46,985 nt of DNA from Solimonas sp. SE-A11 (GTDB taxonomy: Bacteria > Pseudomonadota > Gammaproteobacteria > Nevskiales > Nevskiaceae). The notes beneath the pieces were generated by a model, which was not told where the DNA came from, did no database searches, and was given only the letters and a program-made list of their open reading frames with translations. The stretch lies in NCBI RefSeq assembly GCF_030345715.1, contig NZ_JAUASX010000028.1:1-46985 (forward strand), in the 5' to 3' direction. The translations under genes and the position numbers were made by a program. Each line of letters opens with the position of its first letter. Position 1 is the first letter of the stretch. This document shows, in pieces, positions 16,266-24,753 of the stretch.

Positions 16266-17792
16266 ATGACCAAGAGCGAATTCCCGGACCGCAACGGCGA
16301 TGCCGCCCAGGCAGCGAAATACTTCCAGAAGGAGTATGGCCACTTCATAGGCGGCACATGGGTCCAGGGCGCCAGCGGCGAGCGCATCCCGATGATCAAT
16401 CCCGCCAACGGTCAGACTCTGTCGTATATCCAGTCCGGCAACGCCGAGGACGCGCGCCGAGCTGTCGATGCCGCAGCGCAAGCCTTTCCGGCCTGGTCGC
16501 AGACGCCGCGCTCCGAGCGCCAGCGCGTCCTCTACGAGATGGCGCGCCGCCTGCGTGCGCGAATGGCCGACTACGCGATGATGGATTGCCTGGACAATGG
16601 CAAACCCGCTATGGAAGCGATGCATTTCGACCTGCCGATGGCCATCGAGCAGTTCGAGATATTCTCCGGAGCTCCTTGGTTCCTTCATGGCCAGTCGATC
16701 GACGCGCCGAATACCCTGGGTATCGTGCTGCGTGAACCGCTGGGGGTGGTGGCGCAGATCATTCCCTGGAACGTTCCGCTGATCATGATGGCCGCGAAGC
16801 TGGCGCCGGCTCTGGCCGCGGGCAACACCGTGGTGCTGAAGCCCTCCGAGATCGTCTGCCTGTCGGTGCTGGAGTTCTTCCGCGAGATGGCAGATCTTCT
16901 GCCGCCAGGCGTGGTCAACGTCGTCACCGGATATGGCCCCAGCGTCGGTGAGGCACTGGTGACGCACCCGAAGGTGCGCAAGGTCGCCTTCACCGGCTCC
17001 CGTCCGACGGCACAAAAGCTGATGCAGTACGCCAGCGTCAACATCATTCCGCAGACCATGGAGTTGGGTGGCAAGTCCGCCAATATCGTCTGCGAGGATG
17101 CCGACCTGGATGCCGCCGCCGAGGGCGCGGCGATGTCGACCGTGCTCAACAAGGGCGAGGTTTGCCTGGCTGGCAGCCGCGTCTTCGTGCACGAAAAGGT
17201 CAAGGATGTCTTCCTCGACAAGTTCACCTCCCTGCTCAAGCGCGTGAAGGCAGGAGACCCGCGCGAGCCGACGACGCAGATCGGGCCGCAGGTCTCCAGG
17301 ACGCAATACGACAAGATCATGGGCTACCTCGAACTCGGCCAGCAGGAGGGCGCCAAGCTCGCCGCCGGTGGCCGCAAGGCCACCCCGGCCGGGTTCGAGG
17401 ATGGCCTGTTCATCGAACCGACGGTGTTCTTCGACGTCGACAACAGCATGCGCATCGCCCAGGAAGAAATCTTCGGCCCGGTCAGCTGCGTCATCGGCTT
17501 TCGCGACGACGAAGAGGTGGTGCGCATGGCCAACGACTCGGTCTACGGTCTCGGTGGCGGACTGTGGACCAGGGACCTCTCCCGCGCCCATCGCATCGCG
17601 CGGGGCCTGGAAACCGGCACGGTCTGGGTCAACCGTTACTACAACTTCCTTGGCGGCATGCCGGTCGGCGGCTACAAGCAGAGCGGTTTCGGCCGCGAGT
17701 TTGCCGCCGAGGTGATGAATCACTACACCCTGACCAAGAGCGTGATCGTCAACCTTGCTGAAGGTCCGATCGGCGTCTTCGGGCAGCAGTAG
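16266..17792 (+). CDS. Aldehyde dehydrogenase, probable salicylaldehyde dehydrogenase
   Basis: A 508-residue NAD(P)-dependent aldehyde dehydrogenase with the nucleotide-binding IIPWNVPL (165-172), catalytic E266 in TMELGGKSANIV and catalytic C300 in NKGEVCLAGSRV. Given the hydratase-aldolase elsewhere in the window, which would release salicylaldehyde, the most likely reaction is salicylaldehyde to salicylate (NahF role). Its position between ferredoxin and reductase genes of the same route supports this. Sequence alone does not exclude another aromatic aldehyde, since broad-specificity ALDHs look alike. A GAGGAG ribosome binding site precedes the ATG. Confidence 0.85.
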   Translation: MTKSEFPDRNGDAAQAAKYFQKEYGHFIGGTWVQGASGERIPMINPANGQTLSYIQSGNAEDARRAVDAAAQAFPAWSQTPRSERQRVLYEMARRLRARMADYAMMDCLDNGKPAMEAMHFDLPMAIEQFEIFSGAPWFLHGQSIDAPNTLGIVLREPLGVVAQIIPWNVPLIMMAAKLAPALAAGNTVVLKPSEIVCLSVLEFFREMADLLPPGVVNVVTGYGPSVGEALVTHPKVRKVAFTGSRPTAQKLMQYASVNIIPQTMELGGKSANIVCEDADLDAAAEGAAMSTVLNKGEVCLAGSRVFVHEKVKDVFLDKFTSLLKRVKAGDPREPTTQIGPQVSRTQYDKIMGYLELGQQEGAKLAAGGRKATPAGFEDGLFIEPTVFFDVDNSMRIAQEEIFGPVSCVIGFRDDEEVVRMANDSVYGLGGGLWTRDLSRAHRIARGLETGTVWVNRYYNFLGGMPVGGYKQSGFGREFAAEVMNHYTLTKSVIVNLAEGPIGVFGQQ

Positions 17793-17862
17793 GCCTCCCT
17801 TCTCCGTCCTTGGCGGCTGCGCGGGCAGTGTCGACGCCGGCCGCCTTTTCTATTCCATACAC

Positions 17863-18885
17863 ATGGCCAGGCACCTGATTACCCTCGAAGCCAGCGGTCA
17901 GAGCTTTCCTTGCGATGCCGGAGATACGGTGCTGCGTGCCGCGCTGCGTGCCGGAATCGCCTTCCCCTACGAGTGCAATTCCGGTGGCTGCGGCTCCTGC
18001 CAGTTCGAAAGGGTTTCCGGAGACCTCGAAGAATTGTGGCCTCAGGCCCCGGGCCTCACGCCACGGGCCCGCGAGCGCGGGCGGCAGTTGGCCTGCCAAA
18101 CGGTCCCCAGCGGTGACTGCACACTGCGCGTCCGGCTCAAGCCGGACTGCCAGCCGTCGCTGCGACCCACGCGGCGGCGTGCGACCCTGGTGTCGAGAAC
18201 GCGGCTGACCGCCGACATGGCCGAGTTCAGCTTCCGCGCAGGGGACCCGGCGGATTTCCTGCCCGGCCAGTACGCCTTGCTGGACCTGCCGGGCGTCGCT
18301 GGCGCCCGCGCCTACTCCATGTCGAATCTGCCGAACGGCGAGGGCCTCTGGCAGTTCGTGATCAAACAAATAGGCGCCGGTCGCGGCGGCGCGGCTCTGT
18401 TCGAGGGCCTGCAGCCCGGCGATACGATCGGCCTGGACGGCCCCTACGGCATGGCACACCTGCGCCCGGACAATGACCGCGACATCGTCTGCGTCGGCGG
18501 CGGCTCGGGCATTTCGCCACTGCTGTCGATCTTGGCCGCTGCGGCACGGGCACCGCAGCTGGCGTCCCGGCGGCTGCTGCTGTTCTACGGCGGCCGTACG
18601 CCGGCAGACCTCTGCGCGCCGGCCCTGCTGGCGCGCGATGAGGCGCTGGCCAGAAGAGTCGAGTGCGTCACCGCGATCTCCGACCCAGCGCATGCCGGGG
18701 CCTGGGAAGGCCAGCGCGGCTTCGTGCACCAGGTGCTGCAGGGGTGGCTGGAGTCGGCAGGCGATGCCAGCAGATACGACTACTACTTCTGTGGCCCGCC
18801 GCCGATGACGGACGCACTGCAGCGACTACTGATGCTGGAAAAGCGCGTGCCAACCGCACAGCTGCATTTCGACCGTTTCGTCTAA
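17863..18885 (+). CDS. nahAa: Ferredoxin-NAD(P)+ reductase for ring-hydroxylating dioxygenase
   Basis: A 340-residue reductase. The N-terminal plant-type ferredoxin domain has C38, C43, C46 and C78 (YECNSGGCGSCQFE ... LACQT), followed by the FAD-binding RAYSMSNLP, the NAD-binding VGGGSGISPLLSI and the C-terminal YYFCGPPPMTDALQ. It should reduce the Rieske ferredoxin encoded at the start of this operon. The ATG at 17863 begins at the homologous MARHLITLEA; the upstream open frame overlaps the ALDH gene. The gap after the ALDH is 70 bases. It ends just before a strong shared terminator. Confidence 0.88.
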   Translation: MARHLITLEASGQSFPCDAGDTVLRAALRAGIAFPYECNSGGCGSCQFERVSGDLEELWPQAPGLTPRARERGRQLACQTVPSGDCTLRVRLKPDCQPSLRPTRRRATLVSRTRLTADMAEFSFRAGDPADFLPGQYALLDLPGVAGARAYSMSNLPNGEGLWQFVIKQIGAGRGGAALFEGLQPGDTIGLDGPYGMAHLRPDNDRDIVCVGGGSGISPLLSILAAAARAPQLASRRLLLFYGGRTPADLCAPALLARDEALARRVECVTAISDPAHAGAWEGQRGFVHQVLQGWLESAGDASRYDYYFCGPPPMTDALQRLLMLEKRVPTAQLHFDRFV

Positions 18886-18892
18886 GCGGATA

Positions 18893-18921
18893 CACCGCGC
18901 CGGCAAAATGCCGGCGCGGTG
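18893..18921. terminator. Bidirectional hairpin terminator between convergent operons
   Basis: A perfect 13-base stem (CACCGCGCCGGCA / TGCCGGCGCGGTG) with an AAA loop lies between the plus-strand reductase (stop 18885) and the minus-strand FAH gene (stop 18946). A T tract is lacking on both sides. It is well placed to stop both the ferredoxin operon and the 14-kb upper operon. Confidence 0.75.
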
Positions 18922-18945
18922 ATTGGAGACGAGCCTTCTGTACGA

Positions 18946-19812
18946 TCAGACGTAGCGGTCCGCCACCTGGATGCTGAAACGGCCAATCTGCGCGATCTCC
19001 GCGTCCACCCGGTCACCGGGCAGCAACGGCCCCACCCCCTCCGGCGTGCCCGTGAAGATCAGATCGCCCGGATGGAGCGTGTAGAAGCTGGAGGCGTATT
19101 CGATCAGGCGCGGCACATCGTAAATCAGCTGCCGGGTATTGGCCGACTGCCGCAATTCGTTGTTGACCCAGAGGCGCAGATCCAATACGCCGGGATCCGG
19201 AATCTCGTCGCGCGTCGCCAGCCAGGGCCCGCAGACCGCATAGGTGTCCGGCGACTTGCGAAAGCTCTGCAACTCGGGGCCGCGGATCGTGATGTCCAGG
19301 CCGATGGCGTAGCCGGCGACGTAGTTCAAGGCCTCCTCGCGGGACACTTGGTGGCAGCGCCGACCGATGACCACCGCCAGTTCCACTTCGTGGTCATTTC
19401 GGCGATCGGGAAAGCGCAGGCGAATCTGTTCGGAGGGACCGATCAGCGCGCTGCTGGCCTTCAGGAACAGGCCCCAGTCCCAGATGCTCCGGGTCATGTC
19501 GCGCCCATGCGCAATGGCTGCGTCCTGGCTGGTCTCGTCGATGTGTGCCCGGTAGTTGATCGGCGCATTGACGATCTTGCCGGGATTGGCCACCGGTGAA
19601 TCCAGCGCCAGGCGATCCAGCGCCAGGCGCGGTGCCGCGGGCAGCAGCTCCCGCACCCGCTCCAGTACGGTGTCGAAATGCAGGATCAGGGGATCGCCCT
19701 GTGCCAACGGCCAATGCTGCAGGGGGATCGCGGCCAGCGCCGGCGTCACGTCCAGAACGCCGTCTCCTACCAGAACTCCGAGGCGGTTGCCGTTGAATCG
19801 ACAGATTTTCAT
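18946..19812 (-). CDS. FAH-family hydrolase/isomerase, second copy
   Basis: A 288-residue fumarylacetoacetate-hydrolase-family protein with its own N-terminal domain (MKICRFNGNRLGVLVGDGV). The core has IVNAPINYRAHIDE, WGLFLKASSALIGP, the metal-binding HEVELAVVIGRRCHQ and GYAIGLDITIRG, and the C-terminal GDLIFTGTPEGVGPLLPGD. It is longer than and different from the fumarylpyruvate hydrolase of the lower operon. Relatives act as fumarylpyruvate hydrolases, 2-hydroxyhepta-2,4-diene-1,7-dioate isomerases or oxaloacetate decarboxylases. As the last gene of the upper operon it may process a ring-cleavage product; the substrate is unknown. Confidence 0.8.
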   Translation of the reverse strand: MKICRFNGNRLGVLVGDGVLDVTPALAAIPLQHWPLAQGDPLILHFDTVLERVRELLPAAPRLALDRLALDSPVANPGKIVNAPINYRAHIDETSQDAAIAHGRDMTRSIWDWGLFLKASSALIGPSEQIRLRFPDRRNDHEVELAVVIGRRCHQVSREEALNYVAGYAIGLDITIRGPELQSFRKSPDTYAVCGPWLATRDEIPDPGVLDLRLWVNNELRQSANTRQLIYDVPRLIEYASSFYTLHPGDLIFTGTPEGVGPLLPGDRVDAEIAQIGRFSIQVADRYV

Positions 19813-19827
19813 GTCATGCCCCGCGCT

Positions 19828-20448
19828 TCAGGTCATATCCTTCAGCAAGCCCTCCGCGCGCAACGCGGCCTGCACCGCCTGGCGGGCGGCGATGCGCTGC
19901 TGGTATGCCCCGATCACCGGCCAGCGGCCAAGATCGAAACCGATGAAAGCGCCCCAGCCATTGACCGTGAACAGGTAAGCGTCGGCTATCGTGAAGCAAT
20001 CGCCGACCAGATAGGTGCGGTCGCGCAGCTCGTTGGCCAGCCAGATATAGCGCCGCTCCAGCGCGGCTATCGCAGTCTGGCGCTGCTCGGCGGTGCAAGC
20101 CGGGTTGAACAGCGGGCTGTACTGCTTGTGCAGTTCGGAGGAGAAGAAGTTCAGCCAGGCCTGTAGCTGGTAGCGCTCTCGGCTGCCGACTGGCGGCGCC
20201 AGTCGCAGCCCCGGATTCTGGTCCGCGACGTACTGCAGGATCGCCGGCCCCTCAGTCAATACCGAGCCGTCGGCAAACTGCAGCGCCGGCACATAGCCCT
20301 TGGAATTGATCGAGAGATAGTCGCCGCCGGAGGCGGTCCGGCGGCTGGCCAAGTCGACCTTCTCCAGCTCGAAGGACAGGCCTGACTCGCGCAAGGCGAT
20401 GTGTGCCGCCAGCGAGCAGGCGCCGGGACTGTAGTACAGCTTCAGCAT
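19828..20448 (-). CDS. Glutathione S-transferase (beta class, BphK-like)
   Basis: A 206-residue bacterial beta-class GST starting MLKLYYSPGACSLAAHIAL, with C11 in the characteristic Cys position, the cis-proline segment GYVPALQFADG, LTEGPAILQYVADQ, and the C-terminal LVGDCFTIADAYLFTV. GSTs of this class are common passengers in aromatic-degradation operons (BphK in biphenyl, PahE-like proteins in PAH clusters), where they may detoxify quinones or epoxides or dechlorinate intermediates. It lies 23 bases after the dehydrogenase and 15 before the FAH gene. Its precise role here is not known. Confidence 0.88.
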   Translation of the reverse strand: MLKLYYSPGACSLAAHIALRESGLSFELEKVDLASRRTASGGDYLSINSKGYVPALQFADGSVLTEGPAILQYVADQNPGLRLAPPVGSRERYQLQAWLNFFSSELHKQYSPLFNPACTAEQRQTAIAALERRYIWLANELRDRTYLVGDCFTIADAYLFTVNGWGAFIGFDLGRWPVIGAYQQRIAARQAVQAALRAEGLLKDMT

Positions 20449-20471
20449 GGGTTTTCCCCTATGTAATGGAG

Positions 20472-21287
20472 TTACAGGTTCTCGCCGCCGCAGACATTCA
20501 TGATGCCGCGCACGCCGAAGCCGCCATCGCTGTTGATGACGACACCGGTGATGGGCGCCGCGTTTTCGCGCGAGGCCAAAAGGACGTAGGGTCCGCAGGT
20601 CTGTGCCGTCGTCGGCGCCATACGCAAAGGCGTGATTCCGACGATCATCTGGTCGAATTCATCGATCTGGTTCAGCGCCTGCTGCGCGGTCCCCGTCGCG
20701 ACCAGGCCGCTGAGGTTGGTGCGCAGGCCACCGGGGGCGACGCCGTTGACGCGCACCTTCGGTGCCAGCTCATGCGCCAGCTGCTTCACCAGGCCGACCA
20801 GCGCATGCTTGGAGGCGGTATAGATCGGGCCGCCTCCGCCGGCATAGAAGCCGGAATTGGAGATCGTGAAGATGATGCTGCCCTGGCTCTTCAGCAACTC
20901 CGGCAGCGCTGCCCGGGCCCCGAGGAGGCCGCCCTTGACGTTGACCGCGAACAATTCATCGAAGGCCGCGGAAATCTTCTCAGGCTCCAGCTGCGGCAGG
21001 GCCTGGAAGAAATCAAAGATGCCCGCGTTGGCGATAAAGGTGTCCAGCCGGCCGAAGCGCGCGGCGGTCTGTTCCACCACACGGGCATTGTCCTCCCAGG
21101 TCGTGACATCGCCCGTTACGACCTCGACCTGATCGCCGAAATCGCGCCGCAGTTCCTCGCCGCGCTCGGCGCTGCGCTCCAGTACGCCCACCCTTGCGCC
21201 TTCCTTGATGAAGCGCTCGACCAGCGCCCTGCCAAGCCCGGAACCGCCGCCGGTGACGATTGCCACATTGCCTTCAAGCCATCCCAT
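20472..21287 (-). CDS. nahB: cis-dihydrodiol dehydrogenase (SDR family; NahB/BphB-like)
   Basis: A 271-residue short-chain dehydrogenase with TGGGSGLG (12-19), NAG (87-89) and the catalytic S145, Y156 and K160 in SGFYAGGGGPIYTASK. It closely resembles BphB/NahB/PhnB enzymes that oxidise cis-dihydrodiols to catechols with NAD+. Coupled to a naphthalene-dioxygenase-type oxygenase, the likely reaction is cis-1,2-dihydroxy-1,2-dihydronaphthalene to 1,2-dihydroxynaphthalene. I prefer the ATG at 21287 (GGAG six bases upstream, homology starts at MGWLEGNVA); an ATG at 21302 would add five residues. Confidence 0.88.
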   Translation of the reverse strand: MGWLEGNVAIVTGGGSGLGRALVERFIKEGARVGVLERSAERGEELRRDFGDQVEVVTGDVTTWEDNARVVEQTAARFGRLDTFIANAGIFDFFQALPQLEPEKISAAFDELFAVNVKGGLLGARAALPELLKSQGSIIFTISNSGFYAGGGGPIYTASKHALVGLVKQLAHELAPKVRVNGVAPGGLRTNLSGLVATGTAQQALNQIDEFDQMIVGITPLRMAPTTAQTCGPYVLLASRENAAPITGVVINSDGGFGVRGIMNVCGGENL

Positions 21288-21317
21288 GCTTCGCTCCGCC
21301 ATGTTGTTTCTCGTCTG

Positions 21318-21890
21318 TCAAAGGATCATCACCAGATTGCGGCCAGCCACCGAGCGCTCGTCGAAGTCGATACGTCGCTGCACCAGCCGCAGCGTGCCGA
21401 AGGGGCAGCGCCGCAGGACGTCCTCCCGGCAGTACACGAACTGGTCGATCTCGTAGGCGCGGCGCGTGCGGACCGCCAGGCAATTGCTGCGCGCCGCGAA
21501 CTCGCCGTCCTTGCCGGTCTCGAACACCTCGACATTCGTCACCAGACGCCGGTAGCGCTCCGGCGGATCGACGCGCCACTGCATGCCGCTGTGGAACTGG
21601 TCGACACGCGCCTTGAGGAAGCCGTAGTCGTCGTCGTACATGAAGACCTCCGCGGGCTGTCCATAGCGTTTCTCCTTGCGGAAGCGCAGTTCCCTGCTCA
21701 CCACCATGTAGCGAATCGTCGGATCCACGATCTGCTCCAGCCAGTCGGACAAGCGCTCGGTGTCGAGCAACCGGGCCTCGCGGTACAACAGCCGCTCGGC
21801 CTCGCGCCAGACCGCGTCCGGAGCGTACTGTTCCGGCGGCACGGTTCCGGCCGTGTCCAGCTTCACCGCTACCGCTGCATCGTTTGCCAT
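21318..21890 (-). CDS. nahAd: Naphthalene/PAH dioxygenase small (beta) subunit
   Basis: A 190-residue NTF2-fold beta subunit of a ring-hydroxylating dioxygenase. Recognisable segments are LLYREARLLDTERLSDWLEQ, the strand DPTIRYMVVSRELRF, and the C-terminal RRIDFDERSVAGRNLVMIL. It packs with the alpha subunit into the alpha3-beta3 enzyme. The ATG at 21890 follows a GGAGA site and lies 16 bases downstream of the alpha subunit stop; the longer in-frame start at 21950 would overlap the alpha gene. Family and partner are clear; substrate specificity resides in the alpha subunit. Confidence 0.9.
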   Translation of the reverse strand: MANDAAVAVKLDTAGTVPPEQYAPDAVWREAERLLYREARLLDTERLSDWLEQIVDPTIRYMVVSRELRFRKEKRYGQPAEVFMYDDDYGFLKARVDQFHSGMQWRVDPPERYRRLVTNVEVFETGKDGEFAARSNCLAVRTRRAYEIDQFVYCREDVLRRCPFGTLRLVQRRIDFDERSVAGRNLVMIL

Positions 21891-21906
21891 ATAGGGTCTC
21901 CGGGGA

Positions 21907-23274
21907 TCAGGCCGCTGCCGCGACGGGGGTCGGATCGGCTCCTGCCTCAATAAGCTGGCGCTTCCACTGCGAGTCGTTGGGATCCATGTCGTGCCAGTCC
22001 TTCGCGGCCATCACTTCCTGGTAGAAGCGGAAGTAGCCACGGTAGGAGGTCTCGCCGATGGCCGACTCGCCGACCACGCCCGGCAATTCCGGGTCCTCGC
22101 GGTCACCACCGATACCCATTTGCGCGTTCATGAAGCCCTGGCGCGTGACATAGCCGCGAGACAGCTGGCTTTCCGATTCCATGTTGTCGTTGTCATCCGC
22201 CTCCCAGTAGCCCGCCACGCCGAAGGTGCGGTGCATGGAATTGGCGATGCGCTGCTTGAGCTCCGCCGGCATGTCCTTCTCCACAATCGCCCAGGTGAAG
22301 CACTCGGTGCGATCGGGCCCGTGCGGCTGCCAGACCTTGAACAGGTTGGATCCCCAGAGGTAGGTATTGTTGGGAAACACCGAACCGTTGATGTGCGAAC
22401 CGTAGTAGCGCGCGCGCAGGGCGCCCACCGCTTTCTCGATCGCGGGACGCTTCTGGGCCTGCCACGCCAGTAGGTCGGCGGCCAGCTTGCCGTCGTGGGA
22501 GCCGGGGGCGACGTCGTAGAGGATGCCCAAACCGTGGCCGTAGCGCGTCGCCACCTGCAGGCCGGCGCCCTCCGGCGGCAGGCCCGCATTGCCGGCCATC
22601 GGCGCCAGCATGCCGCCACCGGCTTTCAGCGCAGCAGCATGGGTCCATCCAACGTGATAGGCATCGCCAACGAAGTTCTCGCTCGGCGCCTTCCAGTTGC
22701 AATGCACCATAGAGCGCCCGGGCGGTCCGATCAACTCGACGCCGCCGCTGGCTTCCATCCAGATATCCAGGTACCAGCGCGCCTCGCCCAGGTAGTCCTC
22801 CAGGCTCGGGGCGGCGGCATCAAAGCAGCCATAAACAAAACCGTGATAACTCTTCACTTTGGCTACTTCGCGCAGGCCATGCGTGGCCTTGTCCAGTCGA
22901 CCCTTGTACAGCTCCTTCTCGAACGGCACGGACTGCAACGAACCATCCGAGCCATAGGACCAGCCGTGGTAGTTGCAGACGAAGCCCCGCGAATTTCCGG
23001 CTTCGACCGGACACAGGCGCGCTCCGCGGTGACGGCACACGTTGAGGAAGGCCTTGAGGCTCCGGTCCTTCTGTCGCACGACGATGACCTCATCCTGGCC
23101 CATGCGCGCGGTAACGAAGTCACCCGGATTCGGGATCGCGCTCTCATGCGTCAGGAACAGCCAGCAGCGCGCGAAAATCTGCGCCATCTCCTGCTCGTAG
23201 ATATCACGGTCATGATAGATGCGCGCGCTCTGCAGGCCGTTCCGCACATCGATCAAGGTATTGATGGAACTCAT
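21907..23274 (-). CDS. nahAc: Naphthalene/PAH 1,2-dioxygenase large (alpha) subunit
   Basis: A 455-residue Rieske oxygenase that aligns over its full length with classical naphthalene dioxygenase NahAc as I recall it. Rieske ligands are C80/H82 and C100/H103. Mononuclear iron ligands are H207, H212 and D361 with bridging D204 (NFVGDAYHVGWTH; WEADDNDN). F351 corresponds to Phe352 of naphthalene dioxygenase, which controls regiochemistry, and is retained. It adds O2 to naphthalene or a related PAH to give a cis-dihydrodiol. The ATG at 23274 overlaps the isomerase stop by 4 bases. Phenanthrene-type specificity is equally possible. Confidence 0.92.
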   Translation of the reverse strand: MSSINTLIDVRNGLQSARIYHDRDIYEQEMAQIFARCWLFLTHESAIPNPGDFVTARMGQDEVIVVRQKDRSLKAFLNVCRHRGARLCPVEAGNSRGFVCNYHGWSYGSDGSLQSVPFEKELYKGRLDKATHGLREVAKVKSYHGFVYGCFDAAAPSLEDYLGEARWYLDIWMEASGGVELIGPPGRSMVHCNWKAPSENFVGDAYHVGWTHAAALKAGGGMLAPMAGNAGLPPEGAGLQVATRYGHGLGILYDVAPGSHDGKLAADLLAWQAQKRPAIEKAVGALRARYYGSHINGSVFPNNTYLWGSNLFKVWQPHGPDRTECFTWAIVEKDMPAELKQRIANSMHRTFGVAGYWEADDNDNMESESQLSRGYVTRQGFMNAQMGIGGDREDPELPGVVGESAIGETSYRGYFRFYQEVMAAKDWHDMDPNDSQWKRQLIEAGADPTPVAAAA

Positions 23275-23894
23275 AGTACTTTCTCCTGAATCGCAAACTT
23301 CAAATCGGGCTGCGCGAGGTACTCCTCGAGGAAGTCCAGGCGGTCGTTGCCCCACCACATCTGATCGCCGATCCGTATCGTCGGCACCCCAAAAACACCC
23401 AGTTCCTGGGCAAGCCGGTTGCTGGCGTCGTACCGCGCCTCGGCGTCCTCCGAATGGAGAAACCCGAGGAACTCGCCCGCGTCCCAGCCGAGCTCTTCCG
23501 CAACCTCCTGCAGAAGCGCGGGGTCACCCATATCGCTGCCCTCGCCCCAACAGCGGCGCCAGGCGACGCCTGCATAGGATTCCGCCTGGGCTCGGTCGAT
23601 GGCATAGAACAGACCCTTGTTCATCAGGCCCGAGTCCAGCGACACCGGGAATTTCAGCGGTACGCCGTAGCGCCGCGCCCAGCGATCCATGTCGGTCACC
23701 AGGTAGCGCAGCTTCACCGGAATCTTCACGTTGGGTGGGCCGCTGTTGCCGGCAGCACGCTTGGCTGCCGGCAGGTCGATCGGGCAGTAGGTGATGCCGC
23801 GCCCATAGCGGCGCGCAAGCGACGGCAGCCGCTGGTGCGCCAGGTAGGCGAAGGGACTCATGAAGTCCAGGAAGAACTGCAGGTTGCGGGACAC
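23271..23894 (-). CDS. nahD: 2-hydroxychromene-2-carboxylate isomerase
   Basis: A 207-residue DsbA-like, kappa-GST-related protein. It has the N-terminal FFLDFMSPFAYLAHQRLP with S13 in the glutathione-activating position, CPIDLPAAKRAAGN, and the diagnostic C-terminal GVFGVPTIRIGDQMWWGNDR. NahD/PhnD enzymes open 2-hydroxychromene-2-carboxylate to trans-o-hydroxybenzylidenepyruvate using glutathione. This enzyme is specific to bicyclic aromatic routes and helps identify the pathway as naphthalene-like. The start is a GTG at 23894, 7 bases after the LigB-type gene, with only a weak ribosome binding site, so coupling to the upstream gene is likely. Confidence 0.9.
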   Translation of the reverse strand: MSRNLQFFLDFMSPFAYLAHQRLPSLARRYGRGITYCPIDLPAAKRAAGNSGPPNVKIPVKLRYLVTDMDRWARRYGVPLKFPVSLDSGLMNKGLFYAIDRAQAESYAGVAWRRCWGEGSDMGDPALLQEVAEELGWDAGEFLGFLHSEDAEARYDASNRLAQELGVFGVPTIRIGDQMWWGNDRLDFLEEYLAQPDLKFAIQEKVL

Positions 23895-23901
23895 GGGGAG
23901 C

Positions 23902-24729
23902 TCAGGCCGCCTTCAGTTCGGCGAATCCGATGCCGGTGATCCACTGCGGCACCGGCTCGTACAGCATCAGCTCGGCCCTGGATTCTCCGAGAGCAGCCAT
24001 GGCGCAGATCCAGTTGCGTATCTCCAGAGCGCCATTACCGCCCTCGCGAAGGATCTCCTCGTCGGATAGCGCGATCAGACCCTCGACGTCACCGGCGCCC
24101 GCAAGCGCCAGGATGCGGCGGTCGAAGCTCTCGTTGACTCGGCCCATTTCCGCGCTGCCGACCCAATGGCTGATGCCGCCGGTTCCGAACACCACCACAC
24201 GCTCCTTGCCACCCCAGCTGCCGATAGCGCGGCGGATACTCTGGCCAATCTGCTGGGCCCGACGCCCCTGCACCACCGGCATCACACCGCAGTTGAGATA
24301 CACGGGAATGGTGCGCAGCCCAACATTGGACTTGACACAGTAGTGATGCGGCACTGCGACCCCATGGTCCACCGTCAGGGCCTTGGCAAAAGACCAGTCG
24401 ATTCCATCGTCGTAACCACTGAACAGGATGTGCTTGGCCAGCGGCTCGTTGTTCTCGATCACGCCGGTCTCGAAGCCGAGCCAGTTCTCGGCCGGCCCCT
24501 CGACATCGCCAATGCCGATCAGGCAGCGCGGGATGCAGTGCGGTCCAAACAGCGCGTAGTGATCGTCTCCGATGATGATCGCAGTGTCGGCTTCAAGTTT
24601 ATCGATCCGGCGCGCGATTTGCTCGAAGGCACCGAGAACGCGATCACGCTGCGTAGGTTCCGCGGCATCGGTGATGCTGGGGATCAAGGGGTCATGCGGC
24701 ATCAGGAAGCCGCCCACTATTTCTGCCAT
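23902..24729 (-). CDS. LigB-type (class III) extradiol ring-cleavage dioxygenase
   Basis: A 275-residue catalytic subunit of the LigB superfamily. Residues matching the LigB iron site are H12 (FLMPHDPLIP), H57 (IGDDHYAL) and E236 (ALEIRNWIC), with the catalytic base H188 in GTGGISHWVG. Class III enzymes cleave protocatechuate, gallate or dihydroxy-PAHs; PhnC of Burkholderia RP007 is the recalled precedent. Here the neighbours imply meta-cleavage of 1,2-dihydroxynaphthalene, the step done by the unrelated type I NahC in classical pathways. An AAGGAGA site precedes the ATG. The small LigA-type partner is encoded directly upstream. Confidence 0.88.
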   Translation of the reverse strand: MAEIVGGFLMPHDPLIPSITDAAEPTQRDRVLGAFEQIARRIDKLEADTAIIIGDDHYALFGPHCIPRCLIGIGDVEGPAENWLGFETGVIENNEPLAKHILFSGYDDGIDWSFAKALTVDHGVAVPHHYCVKSNVGLRTIPVYLNCGVMPVVQGRRAQQIGQSIRRAIGSWGGKERVVVFGTGGISHWVGSAEMGRVNESFDRRILALAGAGDVEGLIALSDEEILREGGNGALEIRNWICAMAALGESRAELMLYEPVPQWITGIGFAELKAA

Positions 24730-24753
24730 TTCTGTCTCCTTCGTAGGTCGGCC

